Shown in pieces: positions 1-6,736 of a stretch of DNA of 20,971 nucleotides (the stretch's first letter is position 1; every line of letters begins with the position of its first letter). The notes under the pieces are model-generated. The model saw only the letters and a list, made by a program, of their open reading frames with translations. It made no database searches and was not told where the DNA came from. The stretch comes from a virus: positions 1 to 20,971 of IMG/VR virus record IMGVR_UViG_3300028178_000026; one strand, written 5' to 3'. Position numbers and translations under genes: made by a program.

Positions 1-1
1 C

Positions 2-364
2 CGCTACAGCGTATCCCGGCTGTGCGCGGACATAGCGGCCCGGAATCACGGGATGCTCCCCATCGTGGTCTTGAATAAGAACATCAACAACCGGATGGCT
101 TCGACGGTGCGGCACAACCGGGCGCGGGGCAAGCACTCGGTCAACGGCATGGCGAGCATGGTATTCTCCATGCTGGACAACGGATGGCCTGATGAACGAA
201 TCTGCGCGGAGTTGGGTCTGGAAGTGGATGAGCTTGTGCGATACAAGCACGTCACCGGATTCAGCAAGCTCTTTGAGAGTGTGGAGTATCGTAAGGCGTG
301 GAAAGCGAAACAACAAATCGAACTGGAGAAAGGATACAGTGAGCAAACCAAAAAAGCAGAGTAG
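2..364 (+). CDS. ParB/IbrB-like protein, C-terminal part (cut by window edge)
   Basis: The frame is open to the left edge, so the true start lies outside the window; 120 residues remain. The visible part runs through RMASTVRHNRARGKHSV and then a helical segment with WPDERICAELGLEVDELVRY. This pattern is familiar from the C-terminal half of ParB-like proteins of the IbrB type, where a basic RHNRARG stretch is followed by a helix-turn-helix-like DELxRxKxxTG segment; here the latter reads DELVRYKHVTGF. The likely role is sequence-specific DNA binding, with or without nucleotide binding, but the N-terminal ParB core cannot be examined. The stop overlaps the next gene by 26 bases, which suggests co-translation. 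It is the first of three neighbouring ParB-superfamily genes upstream of the terminase genes. An internal ATG at 53 is possible but would cut the domain, so I treat the gene as partial. Confidence 0.72.
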   Translation, partial: RYSVSRLCADIAARNHGMLPIVVLNKNINNRMASTVRHNRARGKHSVNGMASMVFSMLDNGWPDERICAELGLEVDELVRYKHVTGFSKLFESVEYRKAWKAKQQIELEKGYSEQTKKAE

Positions 365-944
365 CAACCCCGGCGAAATCACCGGATTCAAGAACGTCAA
401 GCTGGCCGACATCAAACCGTATTGGCGCAACCCGCGTGACAACGAGGCTGGCGTCGAGGCGGTGAAGGATTCGCTTCAGACCTTTGGCTACACGGTGCCA
501 ATCATCGTGGATGCGGAGAACGTCATCATTGCGGGTCACACCCGGTATCTGGCGCTCCGTGCGCTCTGCGGCATCGAGGACGAACTGGAAGTCCTTGTGC
601 GGGCTGACTTGGCCCCGGACTTGGTGAAGGAGTTCCGAATCATTGATAACGCGGCGAACCAACTGTCCGCGTGGAAGCAAGAGAAGATGCTTGAGGAAAT
701 GCAGACATCCGGTTCCTCGGCTGACTTCAGGCTCTACTTCCCCAAGCTGGACTTGCCGACGCTCTTGAAAGAGGCGGTTGCTCCGCTGCCGCCGGCTACG
801 GTAATGACGGCACCGGCCCAAGCCCCGGAGCCGCCTGAGACGATAGACCTGACGTGTCCGCATTGCAGCACGACCTTCCCGTTGGAGAAGCGGGTAATCG
901 CGTCGCTGCCGTCGTATCAAGCGCCCGCAGAAGCTACAGCGTGA
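339..944 (+). CDS. ParB-like nuclease-domain protein with C-terminal CxxC motif
   Basis: A GTG start at 339 is chosen because AAAGGA sits just upstream and the conserved domain begins soon after; the frame is open further upstream but would overlap the previous gene more deeply. The 201-residue product has a ParB-N domain at about residues 19-110: DIKPYWRNPRDN, then PIIVDAENVIIAGHTRYLAL with the GHxR box at 66-69, then FRIIDNAANQLSAW, matching the DN..xxLxxW segment of ParB-like proteins often linked to phage DNA modification. A Pro/Ala linker (about 148-168) leads to CPHC (C173, C176) and TTFPLEK, which looks like half a zinc ribbon. No methyltransferase domain is attached. The likely role is DNA binding or regulation near packaging; nuclease activity is unproven. 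It is clearly related to the gene at 1017-1637. Confidence 0.82.
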   Translation: MSKPKKQSSNPGEITGFKNVKLADIKPYWRNPRDNEAGVEAVKDSLQTFGYTVPIIVDAENVIIAGHTRYLALRALCGIEDELEVLVRADLAPDLVKEFRIIDNAANQLSAWKQEKMLEEMQTSGSSADFRLYFPKLDLPTLLKEAVAPLPPATVMTAPAQAPEPPETIDLTCPHCSTTFPLEKRVIASLPSYQAPAEATA

Positions 945-1016
945 ACGAAGGAGAAGGCCCGCAACGAGCATTTAACGCACCGCATATAAACGACAGATTA
1001 CCAACAGGTTCCAACA
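945..1016 (+). other. Short intergenic gap between ParB-like genes
   Basis: Seventy-two bases lie between the two ParB-like genes, one of only a few non-coupled junctions in this block. The gap contains GGAGAAGG near 951 and a TATAAA at about 984, but no matching -35 box at a normal distance. The following start has only a weak AGG-type ribosome site. I see no hairpin worth calling. Confidence 0.3.
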
Positions 1017-1637
1017 ATGATACCTCTACCCATCAATCGAGTTTTGGTCAAGCTGAGTGACATCAAGCCGTATGACAACAACCCCCGTGATTGCACGCCG
1101 GAAGCGATAGCGGCGATGGTTCACTCCATCCAGCGATACCGCTACACGAATCCAATCATCGTGGACGTGAACTATGTCATCATCTGCGGCCACAAGAGAT
1201 ACTTCGCCCTGTGCCAGTTGCACAAAGAGACGGGGGCGTATGAGACAGTCACGGTGTCCTATCGCAACGACCTGAATCCCACACAGGTCAAGCAACTCCG
1301 GCTCAAAGAGCAGGCCACCGCCGACCTGTCATCGTGGAACGAGGGCAATCTCGTATCTGAAATGCGCGAAGTGCATGACATCACCGCCCTCAAGCAGCAC
1401 TTCCCCGGCGTTGACCTGTCCATCAAACTTGGCTCATTCTCCGCCCCGGCTCCCGTCACGCCATCGCAAGTATCTGGCGCTACCTCGGATGCCGAAGGAC
1501 GATTCACCGCCAAGTCTCAGGAGAACGCCTCGAAGATGGTGGAAATCATTTGTCATGGTTGCGGCCAGACCTTTCTCGTTGACCGCGAGGAAGTTGCACG
1601 CCGCACAGAAATGAAGCGCGTCGAGCCGTCAGCGTAG
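1017..1637 (+). CDS. ParB-like nuclease-domain protein, paralogue of the upstream gene
   Basis: This 206-residue protein repeats the architecture of its neighbour: LSDIKPYDNNPRD at 13-25, PIIVDVNYVIICGHKRYFAL with the GHxR box at 58-61, and QLRLKEQATADLSSWNEGNL at about 93-112. A linker rich in Ala, Pro and Ser (about 139-172) precedes a CHGC motif (C179, C182) with QTFLVDREE, parallel to the CPHC motif of the upstream protein. The residues that read DN in the upstream paralogue are EQ here, so one of the two may have lost or changed an activity. The two genes look like an old tandem duplication. It is probably a DNA-binding or regulatory protein, and perhaps an oligomeric partner of its paralogue. 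The next gene begins 11 bases later. Confidence 0.8.
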   Translation: MIPLPINRVLVKLSDIKPYDNNPRDCTPEAIAAMVHSIQRYRYTNPIIVDVNYVIICGHKRYFALCQLHKETGAYETVTVSYRNDLNPTQVKQLRLKEQATADLSSWNEGNLVSEMREVHDITALKQHFPGVDLSIKLGSFSAPAPVTPSQVSGATSDAEGRFTAKSQENASKMVEIICHGCGQTFLVDREEVARRTEMKRVEPSA

Positions 1638-1648
1638 TTTTTCAGGTC

Positions 1649-2653
1649 ATGGTGATGAGCCTACCAGTCTCAGGCGTTCCAATTCCGGGGCCACAGCCGA
1701 ATCAGAGGGCGCAAAAGCGGTATCAGATGGCGGTGCGGCGGTCGGAAGTAGCGAGGCTGTTGGACTTAGAGTGGAGCCAAGTGGCGATAGCGCACGAGCT
1801 TCACGTCAACCCGGCGACGATAAGCGAGGATGTGAAGTGGCTGAAGGCACAGTGGCATGAGCGGGCTTATGAGAGCTTCGAGTGTTTCATGGCGAAGCAG
1901 ATAAGCCGGCTGGATGCGCTCTATGCCAAGTCTCAGGAATCGTTCAATGCGTCGAAGAAGGATGGTGAGGAAACGGATGTAACGCAGATGGCGATGGCGA
2001 AGAAGTCGGCGGGCGGTAAGTGGGAACCGCAGGACGCGCATGTTATCGAGCAGCGGCAGCACTTCAAGAAGAATCACGCGGGCGACCCGGTATGGATTGG
2101 CATGGGTATCTCGGTCATCCGTGAGCAGAACAGGATGCTTGGCGTAGGGGTGACAGCGAGGCGGGAGGCTGGCGGAGAGGATGCGCCTATAGGCGGGGCG
2201 GTCTTGACGGATAACGTGTATGTCTTGCTCCCTGAGAAGGACGGGACGCTCTCGTTGCCGGCGCATCTTCGACCGGGCGGGGGTGTAGGGCCGTCCACGT
2301 TGCCCGTAGCGCCCTCTGAAGAAGCGGGGGCGGGGTCTGGTGGCGGCCCCGGCGTGGAAGTCATCGAAGCGGTGACGCTGGAAGTGCCGGCGTCGCAGGA
2401 TGCTGAGAAGTTGATTGTGGCAGGCCGGGTGATTGCCGGCAAGATGAAGAAGAAACTGAAACGGAGGATACGGAAGTATGCAAGACGAAAACCAAAAGCA
2501 GGAAATGGTGACGCTGGACAAGGCGGCGGCGCTGGCGCTGGCGGAGGACATGGAGCGGGTGACAGCCCGGCTGCGGATGCTGGTAACGGTGCCATCGGCG
2601 TTCAGGCCGGTGCCGAAGATACAGCCGGCGGAACTGATGCGGCCCCGGCCTGA
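1649..2653 (+). CDS. Putative terminase small subunit
   Basis: The product is 334 residues. Residues 24-70 form a helix-turn-helix region (ARLLDLEWSQVAIAHELHV, NPATISEDVKWL), as expected of a small terminase that recognises the packaging site. A helical middle section (about 75-165) includes QHFKKNHAGDPVWIGMGISV and could mediate oligomerisation. A very basic patch follows at about 262-280 (KMKKKLKRRIRKYARRKP). The last 58 residues are low-complexity Gly/Ala and are encoded where another frame, starting at 2478, carries a better-looking protein, so the tail is probably a by-product of overprinting. The position upstream of the large terminase supports the call, but the fold is inferred from the HTH and context only; a general transcription regulator is the alternative. 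ATG codons at 1649 and 1655 are both possible starts; an AGG at 1643-1645 favours the second slightly. Confidence 0.62.
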   Translation: MVMSLPVSGVPIPGPQPNQRAQKRYQMAVRRSEVARLLDLEWSQVAIAHELHVNPATISEDVKWLKAQWHERAYESFECFMAKQISRLDALYAKSQESFNASKKDGEETDVTQMAMAKKSAGGKWEPQDAHVIEQRQHFKKNHAGDPVWIGMGISVIREQNRMLGVGVTARREAGGEDAPIGGAVLTDNVYVLLPEKDGTLSLPAHLRPGGGVGPSTLPVAPSEEAGAGSGGGPGVEVIEAVTLEVPASQDAEKLIVAGRVIAGKMKKKLKRRIRKYARRKPKAGNGDAGQGGGAGAGGGHGAGDSPAADAGNGAIGVQAGAEDTAGGTDAAPA

Positions 2654-2738
2654 AGTGGTTATGCCCGTGCCAATGACGAAAGCACCGGAGTCATCCGGCG
2701 AACGCTGTCCGCAGGCGTGCGGGCCGGCGACTGCATGA
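2478..2738 (+). CDS. Small protein overlapping the terminase small-subunit gene
   Basis: The 86-residue product starts at an ATG preceded by GGAGG (2463-2467) and overlaps the last 176 bases of the previous gene in a different frame. Residues 1-38 look like a soluble amphipathic helix (QDENQKQEMV, DKAAALALAEDMERV), followed by a Pro-rich part with repeated VP and RP. Third codon positions in this frame are strongly G/C, as in its neighbours, whereas the competing frame gives Gly/Ala low complexity. Its stop forms an ATGA overlap with the next gene at 2735, which argues that it is really translated. I do not recognise a family. Its position between small and large terminase suggests a packaging accessory, but that is only context. 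Confidence 0.6.
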   Translation: MQDENQKQEMVTLDKAAALALAEDMERVTARLRMLVTVPSAFRPVPKIQPAELMRPRPEVVMPVPMTKAPESSGERCPQACGPATA

Positions 2739-2971
2739 CCATGAAGGCGAAGCGTCACAAGCACCTGAAAGCCCGCGTGCTGGCGGAGCTTGGCAAGGGG
2801 CCGGCTACGAGCAGGGACATCGAGGATGCGACGGGCATCCCGGTTCGCCAAGTCTCGACAACGCTCAACGAGTTGCGCGAGCGTGGTGACGTGACGCGCC
2901 GTGGCAAGGTTGGCTATGAGGAAGGCGGGCATTGGGGGTATATCTGGATGGTGAAAGGACACTCGAAATGA
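2735..2971 (+). CDS. Winged-helix DNA-binding protein
   Basis: The ATG at 2735 is chosen because it overlaps the preceding stop as ATGA; a GTG at 2717 in the same frame is less likely. The 78-residue protein has a basic N-terminus (KAKRHKHLKARV) and then a textbook winged-helix pattern: ATSRDIEDATGI as helix 2, PVRQVSTTLNELRERGDVT as recognition helix, and TRRGKV with a tyrosine/tryptophan-rich strand (GYEEGGHWGYIW) as the wing. The likely role is DNA binding, either as a small regulator of the late operon or as part of packaging-site recognition alongside terminase. The stop overlaps the next start by ATGA (2968-2971). Confidence 0.72.
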   Translation: MTMKAKRHKHLKARVLAELGKGPATSRDIEDATGIPVRQVSTTLNELRERGDVTRRGKVGYEEGGHWGYIWMVKGHSK

Positions 2972-3129
2972 AGCGCGGAGCGAAGATGAAACTATGCCGG
3001 CGGTGCAAGAACCTGTTTCCGTCTCCACGAGTGAACAAGGGATACTATCGGCTGTGCGAGGTTTGCTACGAAGAAACTCACGGCGCGGGGCGGTTCAGTC
3101 ACGCTGAAGAATTGAAATTCGCACGCTGA
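2968..3129 (+). CDS. Small zinc-ribbon protein
   Basis: The product is 53 residues. Two CxxC knuckles, C10/C13 (LCRRC) and C30/C33 (LCEVC), separated by 16 residues, predict a single structural zinc site. The N-terminus is basic (MKRGAKMK). The ATG at 2968 shares ATGA with the previous stop, and the stop at 3127-3129 shares TGATG with the large terminase start, so this gene sits in a fully coupled chain. Small zinc-ribbon proteins next to terminase genes are usually nucleic-acid binding or structural; there is no evidence here of HNH nuclease residues. Function is inferred only from the motif and position. Confidence 0.68.
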   Translation: MKRGAKMKLCRRCKNLFPSPRVNKGYYRLCEVCYEETHGAGRFSHAEELKFAR

Positions 3130-4643
3130 TGCCCGCCACGTCCAAAACGAAACCGCCCGCTCCGCCGGCTACGCCTACGCCGGCCCCGGTCGAGCCGCGT
3201 GTGATTCAACCGCAAGTCGGGCCGCAGACTCGATTCCTTCAGAGCAAGGCTGACATCCTCATTTTTGGCGGGGCGGCTGGCGGTGGCAAGACGTATGCCC
3301 TGCTACTGGAGCCGCTGTTTCACCGTCGCAATCCTCTCTACGCAGCCGTCATATTCCGCCGCACGTTTGGTCAAGTCACCAACCCCGGCGGCCTGTGGGA
3401 TACTGCAAGGGAAATCTACCCGTTCACGGGCGCTCGCGGCTCGTTGCACGCAGGCGGGTTCAAATGGCCGTGCGGGTCGCGTGTGAAGTTCTCTCACTTG
3501 GAACATGACAAGAACGTGCTGGACTGGCAGGGGTCAGCGTTGACGTGCATCATGTTCGACGAGTTGACGCACTTCACTGAATACGCCTTCTGGTATCTGC
3601 AATCACGCGCACGCGGTATGTCTGGAATCCCGGCCTATGTGCGGGCGACCTGCAACCCGCAGGCGAAGGGATGGGTGAAGGACTTTATCGCATGGTGGAT
3701 TGACCCGGTGACGAAGAAGCCGATACCGGAGCGGAGCGGCATCGTGCGGTTCATGGCGCGTGAGAACAACAAGATAGTTTGGGCAGATACGCGGGAAGAA
3801 CTGATGAAGCGGTTTGGTGAGAAGTCTGTGCGCTCAGTGACGTTCATCCCGTCGAAGCTGTCTGACAACAAGCTCTTGATGGAGAAAGACCCGTCTTACG
3901 AAGCAACGCTCCGCTCGTTGAGCCGGGCCGACCGTGAGGAACTGCTTGAGGGCAAGTGGGGTGTTGACCGTGGCGTAGGCACCTTGTTCAAGAGGGAATG
4001 GTTCAAGGTGCTGCCGGCGGTGCCGGGTGATGTGAAGCTTGTGCAACAGATTCGGTATTGGGACAGGGCCGCCACGGAAGCGACGGGCGAAGTGGGCAAT
4101 GACCCTGATTGGACAGCGGGCCTGCGGCTGGCAAAGGGGAGTGATGGCAAGTTCTACATCCTTCACGTTGCCCGGTTCCGTAGCCGACCGCTTGCGGTCA
4201 AGGACTCGATTCACTCTTACGCATCACAGGACGGGTGCGCGGTCGGACTTGAACACGACCCCGGCTCGGCTGGCGTGGCGGAGATAGATGACCTAGTGCG
4301 GCACTTGGCAGGCTTCATCGTCCGCACGTTCAGACCATCCGCTGATAAGGCGACGCGGGCGAAACCGGTTTCGATTCAGGCGGAAGCTCACAACGTCATC
4401 ATCATTGCAGAGCCGGGGGCGACATGGGTTGATGACTTGCTTTCTGAGTTGGAGGAATTTGACCCTGAGAAGATGTCCCACGCGCATGATGACCAAGTGG
4501 ATGCGCTGTCTGGCGCGTTCAACGCATTGTCGAGCGGCGTTAAGCTGTTCTTTTCATGGGCGGGCGAAGGGGCGCGTAACGAGGAACGGCTGAAGGATAA
4601 GACTCTTAATCCTGAGAGCGTGCTATACGGGCAGAGCGACTGA
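3129..4643 (+). CDS. terL: Terminase large subunit (packaging ATPase and nuclease)
   Basis: This 504-residue protein powers DNA translocation into the prohead and cuts the concatemer. After a Pro-rich leader (about 1-22) the ATPase domain shows a Walker A GGAAGGGKT at 47-55, Walker B CIMFDE at 140-145 with D144/E145, and a TCNP coupling segment at 174-177. The C-terminal RNase H-like nuclease domain has candidate acidic residues at D312 (RYWDRAAT), E375 (GLEHDPGSAG) and the D454/D455/D458 cluster (HDDQVDALSGAF). Length and motif order are typical. It starts inside the stop of the zinc-ribbon gene. This is the anchor identification for the phage module. The ending at 4643 is followed by 85 non-coding bases before the unusual TTN genes rather than directly by the portal gene. 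Confidence 0.95.
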   Translation: MPATSKTKPPAPPATPTPAPVEPRVIQPQVGPQTRFLQSKADILIFGGAAGGGKTYALLLEPLFHRRNPLYAAVIFRRTFGQVTNPGGLWDTAREIYPFTGARGSLHAGGFKWPCGSRVKFSHLEHDKNVLDWQGSALTCIMFDELTHFTEYAFWYLQSRARGMSGIPAYVRATCNPQAKGWVKDFIAWWIDPVTKKPIPERSGIVRFMARENNKIVWADTREELMKRFGEKSVRSVTFIPSKLSDNKLLMEKDPSYEATLRSLSRADREELLEGKWGVDRGVGTLFKREWFKVLPAVPGDVKLVQQIRYWDRAATEATGEVGNDPDWTAGLRLAKGSDGKFYILHVARFRSRPLAVKDSIHSYASQDGCAVGLEHDPGSAGVAEIDDLVRHLAGFIVRTFRPSADKATRAKPVSIQAEAHNVIIIAEPGATWVDDLLSELEEFDPEKMSHAHDDQVDALSGAFNALSSGVKLFFSWAGEGARNEERLKDKTLNPESVLYGQSD

Positions 4644-4728
4644 CGATTTCGTTGTTGACGGTGGCGGGTGCAGGTGATACACCGTTGCCATCGAAAGCAA
4701 CCGTCAATCACTCAATCACAGGAGTAGC
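4644..4728 (+). promoter_or_regulatory. Intergenic inverted repeat with a promoter-like pair
   Basis: This gap after the large terminase holds a perfect 8-base inverted repeat: TTGACGGT at 4655-4662 and ACCGTCAA at 4700-4707. Inside it, TTGACG could serve as a -35 element and GATACA (4676-4681) as a -10 element, though the 15-base spacer is short. AGGAG near 4720 is a good ribosome site for the next gene. It could be an operator/promoter for the TTN gene pair or a weak RNA hairpin. Confidence is low because the promoter match is poor. Confidence 0.3.
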
Positions 4729-5553
4729 ATGAACCCGCTCAATCGCCTAACCGAAATCGCCCGTGTTGGAATATCTGCAACCCTCACTCTCTGCCTCATG
4801 GCGCTCGCGCTCGCATTCACTCCGCCGCCGGTCTGCGCTGAAGGCGCGAGTCAGCCGGTGATTCAGGCGACACAAGTTCCCATTACTACGACTACGACTG
4901 TTGCCCCGGCGTGGCAGTTGTTTCCGTCGCGTCAGCAACGCTTCTACGGCCGCATCGAGCAGTTGAGCGGCACTACCAACGGCGGCCTCGTATCCTTCAC
5001 AAGCAACAACTTTACTTTCCTCACGTCCGCGTCCGGTGCGATTGTGACCAACACGGCGGCGGTGCCAGGCTCCTACTCGACCGCTACGAACATGGTTGTT
5101 GCCGGCACGCTGACGCCATACGCGATTACGGTTACGGGGGTGACTTACACGGTGACGCCGTGGCTGTTCCGCACTACGAACACGCCCGCCGCGTCGCAGA
5201 CCTTCACCATCACCAATCTCGCCAATAGCGCGACGATGCTGACGAACGGCCTTGCCATCGTGCCGCTCATCACTACGAACACGTTCACCAAGACGAATAC
5301 GAGTTGGCAGGTTACAACCAACCTGACTACGGTGCTGACGACCAACGGCGTCTTGTATTCCGGCTGGCTTGTGCAGCCCGGTCAACCGTTGGTTCTACCG
5401 AGATATGCCAGTGACCCGGCCAAGCCTGACGTGTTGAACAAGGTCTGGCCCGGATCCATCTTCGTGACGCCGCTCGGATGGGATGTGACTACGAATCTTC
5501 CCGCAGTCTCAATCACGAACGTCTTTACCGGCACCGACATCTTCCAACAGTAG
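4729..5553 (+). CDS. Secreted TTN-rich protein 1
   Basis: The product is 274 residues and belongs to no family I can name. Residues 1-37 are a convincing Sec signal peptide: basic start, hydrophobic TLTLCLMALALAF, and a VCA-EG cleavage site. The mature chain is Thr/Asn-rich beta-type sequence with recurrent TTN, TNT and TN steps, for example PLITTNTFTKTNTSW at 179-193 and LTTNGVLYSG at 203-212. RFYGRIEQLSGT (71-82) parallels TSARIWNVSGT in the next protein, and VQPGQPLVLP (215-224) parallels LAPGADYPLP there. The two genes therefore share a C-terminal domain and a repeat. The LxPG...LP pattern resembles the beta-sandwich end domain of some virion surface proteins. A signal peptide is unusual for a protein between terminase and portal. 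Surface decoration, host-envelope modification or a moron are all possible. AGGAG supports the start. Confidence 0.7.
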   Translation: MNPLNRLTEIARVGISATLTLCLMALALAFTPPPVCAEGASQPVIQATQVPITTTTTVAPAWQLFPSRQQRFYGRIEQLSGTTNGGLVSFTSNNFTFLTSASGAIVTNTAAVPGSYSTATNMVVAGTLTPYAITVTGVTYTVTPWLFRTTNTPAASQTFTITNLANSATMLTNGLAIVPLITTNTFTKTNTSWQVTTNLTTVLTTNGVLYSGWLVQPGQPLVLPRYASDPAKPDVLNKVWPGSIFVTPLGWDVTTNLPAVSITNVFTGTDIFQQ

Positions 5554-6531
5554 AGTGCCGTAATCCTCAACCTCTCTTTGGAGAACGGTAATGACAACCC
5601 TACTTTCAAAACTCAATGCGGCGCTGGTAGCCGCTGTGATTCTCGGCTGTGCGGTTGTCGCGCTCTCGCGGCCCGCCACGGTAGAACAGCGAGTGGCAGT
5701 GTCTCAGTCGAAGATGACGCCCGACACCGACCACTATGTTTGGCCGGTGTTCAGCACCAACAACGAAGTGGATACCAACGTCATTCTCTCAATGACGCAA
5801 CGAGTGATTCTGTCGCAGTGGTTTACCAACGACCTCGCCTTCCGAACCATCGTCCCTTATGTGACCACGAACACGTTGCACTACACCAATGCGGACTACG
5901 GTTTCCTCTACACGACCAACGCGCTGCCAGATGAAACGAAGTTTTGGACGGCTACCAACATCCTCGACACACTGCTTACTTACACGAACGCTCTCGACAT
6001 CACCACCAACTTCATCGGGCCGTATCTCAGCACGAATCTGAATGTGATGACCAACGTGGTGTTTGTCCAGACGCAGCTTGTCGTTACCGCCTTGTGGTTT
6101 ACGAACGGCGCGGAGGTCTGGCCGTTTGTGACCACCAACAAAGTCACGAAGACCAACACGGACTACGGATTTACCAACGCCATTACGCAGGCGGGGCCGA
6201 ATCCAAACACCTACTGGCATCACACCAATATCGTTGACTCTCTGGTAAGGACAACGAACTCCATCTTCTACCTCGAAAGGACGCGCTCGCTTTTCACGCA
6301 GGTCTTGCCTCGCCGGGATAGGCCGAGGACTTCAGCGCGTATCTGGAACGTGTCTGGCACCAACGTAGTGTTGCTCTGCCGAACGACTGATAGCATCGTG
6401 TGGGATACCGCGCCTACCGGAGAGATTCAGACGAACGTGATGCGTCTGGTTGTTACCAATGCCTTTTCTGGTATCGTGTCCACGAACCGTATCTGGACGA
6501 ATCTGGTTGGCGTGCTGACGACCAACGGCGT
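5332..6531 (+). repeat. 20-base direct repeat linking the two TTN genes
   Basis: An identical 20-base stretch occurs at 5332-5351 and at 6512-6531; each encodes VLTTNG at the equivalent point of the two proteins. It marks homologous C-terminal domains and may reflect recent duplication or gene conversion. The coordinates span from the first copy to the second. Confidence 0.75.
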
Positions 6532-6703
6532 TGCAAGTTACCTCGGCGTGCCGCTGGCTCCCGGCGCGGACTATCCGCTGCCGTCCACAGGCAACGGGCT
6601 GGTTTCATCGGCGGAACTGTTTGGCGTGATACCCGGCAACACCAACGCGACTATGGGAACAAACGTCATTCTCGTCATCGAGGATTACGACTCCAACGAC
6701 TAA
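5591..6703 (+). CDS. Membrane-anchored or secreted TTN-rich protein 2
   Basis: The product is 370 residues. Residues 8-26 form an N-terminal hydrophobic segment (NAALVAAVILGCAVVAL) that could be a signal anchor, or a poor lipobox with C20. Residues 73-137 and 164-227 are a tandem duplication: QWFTN ... PYVTTNTLHYTNADYGF ... KFWTATNILDTLL and LWFTN ... PFVTTNKVTKTNTDYGF ... TYWHHTNIVDSLV. Residues 247-370 form a C-terminal domain shared with the upstream protein (ARIWNVSGT, VLTTNG, LAPGADYPLP, ELFGVIPG), resembling small beta domains of virion proteins. The aromatic and TTN spacing suggests a repetitive beta structure. GGAGAA lies upstream of the start. Its function is unknown; fibre-like, adhesin-like or host-surface roles fit equally well. 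It is not a normal part of a terminase-portal junction. Confidence 0.7.
   Translation: MTTLLSKLNAALVAAVILGCAVVALSRPATVEQRVAVSQSKMTPDTDHYVWPVFSTNNEVDTNVILSMTQRVILSQWFTNDLAFRTIVPYVTTNTLHYTNADYGFLYTTNALPDETKFWTATNILDTLLTYTNALDITTNFIGPYLSTNLNVMTNVVFVQTQLVVTALWFTNGAEVWPFVTTNKVTKTNTDYGFTNAITQAGPNPNTYWHHTNIVDSLVRTTNSIFYLERTRSLFTQVLPRRDRPRTSARIWNVSGTNVVLLCRTTDSIVWDTAPTGEIQTNVMRLVVTNAFSGIVSTNRIWTNLVGVLTTNGVASYLGVPLAPGADYPLPSTGNGLVSSAELFGVIPGNTNATMGTNVILVIEDYDSND
5807..6271 (+). repeat. Tandem duplication of about 65 residues in TTN protein 2
   Basis: Codons 73-137 (5807-6001) and 164-227 (6080-6271) encode two copies of the same unit. Conserved features in order are WFTN, a proline-aromatic-V-TTN step, TN-x-DYGF, an aromatic followed by T or H and TN, I-(L/V)-D-(T/S)-L, and a closing TN. 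A shorter version of the central step also occurs in TTN protein 1 at residues 176-193. The copies have diverged at DNA level, so the duplication is not recent. Confidence 0.75.
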
Positions 6704-6736
6704 CCGCCGCCGTTCACTCAGGCGCGGAGAAAACTT

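Noticed and set aside
978-990. TATAAA as a promoter -10 box before the second ParB paralogue
   Set aside because: No acceptable -35 element at a normal distance; a single AT-rich hexamer is not enough.
854-1060. Short + strand frame bridging the gap between the ParB-like genes
   Set aside because: It overlaps two well-supported genes and has no motif or good ribosome site.
1766-3028. Long minus-strand open frame of 420 codons
   Set aside because: It is antisense to the terminase small-subunit region, Arg/His-rich as expected from the complement of GC-biased coding sequence, and spans several coupled + strand genes.
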